Below are positions 15,059 to 16,889 of a stretch of 16,889 bases of DNA, piece by piece; positions within the stretch are counted from its first letter, which is position 1, and every line of letters begins with the position of its first letter. The DNA is taken from the NCBI GenBank assembly GCA_025996865.1, contig BNTV01000105.1:1-16889 (forward strand). Direction: 5' to 3'. This DNA is from Bacteroidia bacterium (GTDB lineage: Bacteria > Bacteroidota > Bacteroidia > Bacteroidales > Azobacteroidaceae). The notes beneath the pieces are model-generated. The model worked only from the letters and a program-made list of their open reading frames with translations, ran no database searches and was not told the DNA's origin. The position numbers and the translations under genes were made by a program.

Positions 15059-15752
15059 CTATAATTTTAACATCTTGTAATTTTTCGGCAAAGGTACGAC
15101 TTTTTTCTCATCTGTTATTGAAAAATTTACATTTTGCTGTGCTATGGCAATGGATTTGTTGAGTTTGTCAATAAACCATTGCTTGTCGGGCAGGGCGGTT
15201 AAGTATTGCGCCACCTTGATATTATTTTCGTCAAGCATCAGCAGTTCAATGTGTTCCGTGTTACCCTCGCTGCAAAGCAGTAAGCCGACAGGCGAATTTT
15301 CGTGGGGCTGACGGTCGTGTTTTTGCAGATATTTCAGGTAGAGTTCCATTTGCCCTTTGTATTTGGGTTGAAACTTGCCGAGTTTCAGGTCAATAGCAAT
15401 TAAACGATTCAGTTTTCGGTGAAAGAAAAGCAGGTCGAGCGAATAATCAACGCTGTCAATCGGAATGCGCTTTTGCTTCCGCTACTTTTACCATACGATT
15501 TAGAGCAGAATAGGTATAGCCTTTACCATATTTTCAGTCAAAGTTCGCGACAGTGTCGCGATAATTTGGTTGCCGTACCCTGAATAAAATTCATACCCAA
15601 TTTTAGTCAGAATGTAATTGCCTATTGACCAATACAGACGGCTGATTGTGGTATTTAGATACACCGCAACTTGCCTGCCCGTTTTGCTCAATCAGTTGCT
15701 CTATTCCAAACAATAATTGTTCGCTGTTTTCTTTTATTTTTGCTATTTTCAT
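15059..15752 (-). pseudogene. Decayed DUF1016 / YhcG-like PD-(D/E)XK nuclease gene
   Basis: Three pieces of one gene in different frames. The N-terminus starts at the ATG at 15752 (MKIAKIKENSEQLLFGIEQ), then shifts frame near 15680-15690. The next piece, GRQVAVYLNTTISRLYWSIG to LSRTLTENMVK, is the conserved DUF1016_N helix; it shifts again near 15520, where the other frame continues GYTYSALNRMVKVAEA. After that about 130 residues are missing. The C-terminal nuclease domain resumes at about 15481 (KRIPIDSVDYSLDLLFFHRK), keeps the catalytic-looking LDLLF and AIDLKLGKF motifs and runs in frame to the stop at 15059. Intact relatives are about 340-370 residues. YhcG-type proteins are common in defence and restriction-modification loci. 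With two frameshifts and a deletion no full enzyme can be made, although the last 97 codons could still be translated from an internal ATG at 15349 (MELYLKYLQK). Confidence 0.85.
15089..15096 (-). promoter_or_regulatory. Possible -7 box before the xre-NACHT-AlbA_2 genes
   Basis: TACCTTTG on the minus strand, a perfect TAnnTTTG inside the end of the DUF1016 remnant, about 33 bases upstream of the xre ATG. No TTG stands at the right distance upstream, so support is partial. The duplicate copy (around 15923-15929) has lost one base here and reads TATTTTG. Confidence 0.33.
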
Positions 15753-15764
15753 TTTATTTTTAGT

Positions 15765-15890
15765 TTATCGCTTGAAAATCATCTCTATTTTACAATACGA
15801 AGCGGTATCAATATCTAATGCCGCCGCCAATTTTCGCTGTGGAATTTGGCGGTCTCCCCGTAACTGTTTTATCCTTTCATTGAACATCAT
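15765..15890 (-). pseudogene. Truncated duplicate of the xre gene start
   Basis: Encodes 41 residues: the first 36 (MMFNERIKQLRGDRQI to SYCKIE) match the intact Xre protein at 14772-15056 nearly exactly. The frame then runs into unrelated MIFKR and stops 12 bases before the ATG of the DUF1016 remnant. It breaks inside the HTH, losing the recognition helix's downstream support and the dimerisation tail, so it is not expected to work as a repressor. Upstream of it is a decayed copy of the last codons of a DUF1016 gene, showing that this was once a second DUF1016-xre pair. Confidence 0.8.
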
Positions 15891-15943
15891 AACTTACAAT
15901 TTTAACGTCTTGCAATTTTTCGGCAAAATACAACTTTTTTCTG
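15783..15943. repeat. Direct duplicate of 14949-15109 (end of DUF1016 gene plus start of xre)
   Basis: About 160 bases aligned to 14949-15109 show roughly 16 differences and compensating one-base indels (about 90% identity by eye), in the same orientation and 834 bases apart. The copy spans the last codons of a DUF1016-type gene and the first 36 codons of xre. Its left edge falls inside the xre HTH, immediately joined to the leader of the DUF1016 remnant. Confidence 0.85.
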
Positions 15944-15989
15944 AACTTCCTGATATTTCTCTCTAAACCACAGCGATTCAGTTATCAGA

Positions 15990-16020
15990 TTGCTAAAATC
16001 ATTAAATAACCGTACTTTTG
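15990..16020 (+). promoter_or_regulatory. Promoter for the tfoX-like/VOC gene group
   Basis: TTG (15990-15992), a 20-base spacer, then TACTTTTG (16013-16020, perfect TAnnTTTG). The start point would be near 16026, about 18 bases before the ATG at 16044. The -7 box lies within a small palindrome GTAC-tttt-GTAC (16012-16023). Confidence 0.65.
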
Positions 16021-16043
16021 TACTTTAATTCGACAGAAAAAAG

Positions 16044-16340
16044 ATGAAACAGCATAACGATTTAACATCACTCTCCAACATAGGGAAAGTAATAGCCGCA
16101 AGGCTTCGCGAAGTCGGCATCGAAACGCCCGAAGACTTGAAAACCATCGGTAGCGAAAATGCTTTCATCCGCCTGAAAACGGTGGATGAAGGCGCTTGTA
16201 TCAATGAACTGCTCGGACTGGAAGGCGCTATACAGGGCGTTCGCGACCATGATTTGGATGAAAACAGGAAATCCGAACTGAAAGCGTTTTATAAGATGAC
16301 GAAAATAAATACGAAGATAAAATATAAATATAAAAAATAG
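16044..16340 (+). CDS. TfoX C-terminal-domain protein
   Basis: A 98-residue protein consisting of just the TfoX/Sxy C-terminal domain, a helix-hairpin-helix-like fold: LSNIGKVIAARLREVGIETP (residues 10-29), EDLKTIGSENAFIRLK, DEGACINELLGLEGAIQGVR, then the HDLDENRKSELKAFY helix. In gamma-proteobacterial TfoX this domain accompanies an N-terminal domain in competence control. Stand-alone copies are widespread in Bacteroidota and their role is unknown. The tail (KINTKIKYKYKK) is lysine-rich and not part of the domain. It is the first gene after a clear promoter and is followed 8 bases later by a VOC gene, so the two are probably co-transcribed. Confidence 0.9.
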   Translation: MKQHNDLTSLSNIGKVIAARLREVGIETPEDLKTIGSENAFIRLKTVDEGACINELLGLEGAIQGVRDHDLDENRKSELKAFYKMTKINTKIKYKYKK

Positions 16341-16348
16341 GAATTATT

Positions 16349-16756
16349 ATGAAATTTAGTAATGTTAGATTGTTAGTCAAAGACTACAAAAGTTGTTTCA
16401 AGTTTTACAATGAAAAACTTGGTTTGGAGCCTGCTTGGGGCGATGAAAACGGTAGTTACGTTTCATTCAAAGTGGCAGAAGGAATAGAGGGTTTTGCCCT
16501 GTTTGTTTCCGATTTTATGGCTCCTGTAGTGGGTAATGCTGAAAAAACTCAACCGTCAGGATACCGCGAAAAATCAATGGTGTCTTTTGAAGTTGAAAAC
16601 GTTGATGACACTTATCAGGCATTGTTGGCAAAGGGTATTACTTTTGTTAATCAGCCAACAGATATGCCTGATTGGGGAATGCGAGTTGTTCATTTGCGCG
16701 ACCCCGAAGAAAATCTGATTGAACTTTTTATGCCATTAGCAATGCAGGCACAATAA
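16349..16756 (+). CDS. VOC-family (glyoxalase/bleomycin-resistance-like) protein
   Basis: A 135-residue single-chain VOC protein with two beta-alpha-beta-beta-beta modules. Module 1 (1-55) has VRLLVKDYKSCFKFYNEKLG and GSYVSFKV; module 2 (72-130) has MVSFEVENVDDTYQALLAKG and ends with the VHLRDPEENLIELF motif, whose Glu is the usual metal ligand. Substrate cannot be told: members include dioxygenases, lyases and drug-binding proteins. The ATG is preceded by an AGGA Shine-Dalgarno-like stretch. It lies 8 bases after the TfoX-like gene and 6 before the next gene, consistent with one transcript. Confidence 0.9.
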   Translation: MKFSNVRLLVKDYKSCFKFYNEKLGLEPAWGDENGSYVSFKVAEGIEGFALFVSDFMAPVVGNAEKTQPSGYREKSMVSFEVENVDDTYQALLAKGITFVNQPTDMPDWGMRVVHLRDPEENLIELFMPLAMQAQ

Positions 16757-16762
16757 ACAAAC

Positions 16763-16889
16763 ATGAAGTACAGAACAGTTAATTTAGACGCATTCAGCGT
16801 CATTGGAGTAAAGAATTTTACATCCATCGAAAACGGCGAGAATTTCATCAAAATTCCGCAAATGTGGGCAAGTTTGCCCGAAGAAACAA
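16763..16889 (+). CDS. GyrI-like / AraC effector-binding-domain protein, start only
   Basis: The first 42 codons of a gene that leaves the window. It begins MKYRTVNLDAFSVIGVKN, then ENGENFIKIPQMWASLPEET. The pattern of a short strand with a GVK turn, followed by IPxxWxxLPE, is that of small GyrI-like (effector-binding, ligand-cupping) proteins such as YdeE-type stand-alone domains. In Bacteroidota these are usually 150-160 residues. It starts 6 bases after the VOC stop, so it belongs to the same transcript. Only about a quarter of the protein is visible, so the assignment rests on the N-terminal motif alone. Confidence 0.7.
   Translation, partial: MKYRTVNLDAFSVIGVKNFTSIENGENFIKIPQMWASLPEET

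Noticed and set aside
15059..15349. Stand-alone 96-residue gene starting MELYLKYLQK
   Set aside because: Its frame continues upstream with clear DUF1016 nuclease-domain sequence to 15481, so it is the 3' part of a broken gene.

Overview
The window looks like chromosome of a Bacteroidota bacterium, probably order Bacteroidales. Four lines of evidence agree: several promoter-like sites of the TTG / TAnnTTTG type with a spacer of about 19 bases; an outer-membrane TonB-dependent receptor with an N-terminal carboxypeptidase-regulatory-like domain; a xylose operon led by a NUDIX-type regulator, the arrangement known from Bacteroides; and an IspH of the [12 protein letters not shown] type. Species cannot be named from this sequence.

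Left part (1-4301, all minus strand). A xylose catabolic operon reads leftwards: NUDIX-winged-helix regulator (xylR-like), xylulokinase xylB, then xylose isomerase xylA, which runs off the left edge. A clear promoter lies before the regulator, and palindromic intergenic repeats sit between the genes. Upstream of it is ispH (isoprenoid synthesis), followed 27 bases later by a tiny Cys-rich membrane protein of the FeoB-associated type.

Middle (4302-9391, plus strand, higher G+C). Three tightly packed genes form one operon: a TonB-dependent outer-membrane receptor, a LytS-type sensor histidine kinase and a LytTR response regulator (7-base gap, then an ATGA overlap). The kinase is unusual: it contains two copies of the membrane plus dimerisation/phosphoacceptor unit. 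The first copy has Glu where the phosphorylated His should be and has no ATPase domain.

Right-centre (9392-15950, minus strand, very A+T-rich in its core). This is an accessory, probably horizontally acquired defence-type cluster. It reads: a decayed DUF1016/YhcG-like PD-(D/E)XK nuclease gene, an Xre-type HTH protein, a 1267-residue nuclease-NACHT (STAND NTPase) protein, and an AlbA_2/GHKL-ATPase/HTH protein. Gaps are 2, 11 and 14 bases, so the last three intact genes probably form one transcript. A second, broken copy of the DUF1016-end/xre-start segment lies just upstream, so the locus grew by duplication and then decayed. The NACHT/AlbA_2/Xre set is the best candidate here for a poorly described antiviral system.

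Right end (15956-16889, plus strand). A good promoter precedes three small genes: a TfoX C-terminal-domain protein, a VOC (glyoxalase-like) protein, and the start of a GyrI/AraC-effector-binding-like protein that runs off the right edge.

All identifications are from reading motifs and remembered family features; no database search was possible.
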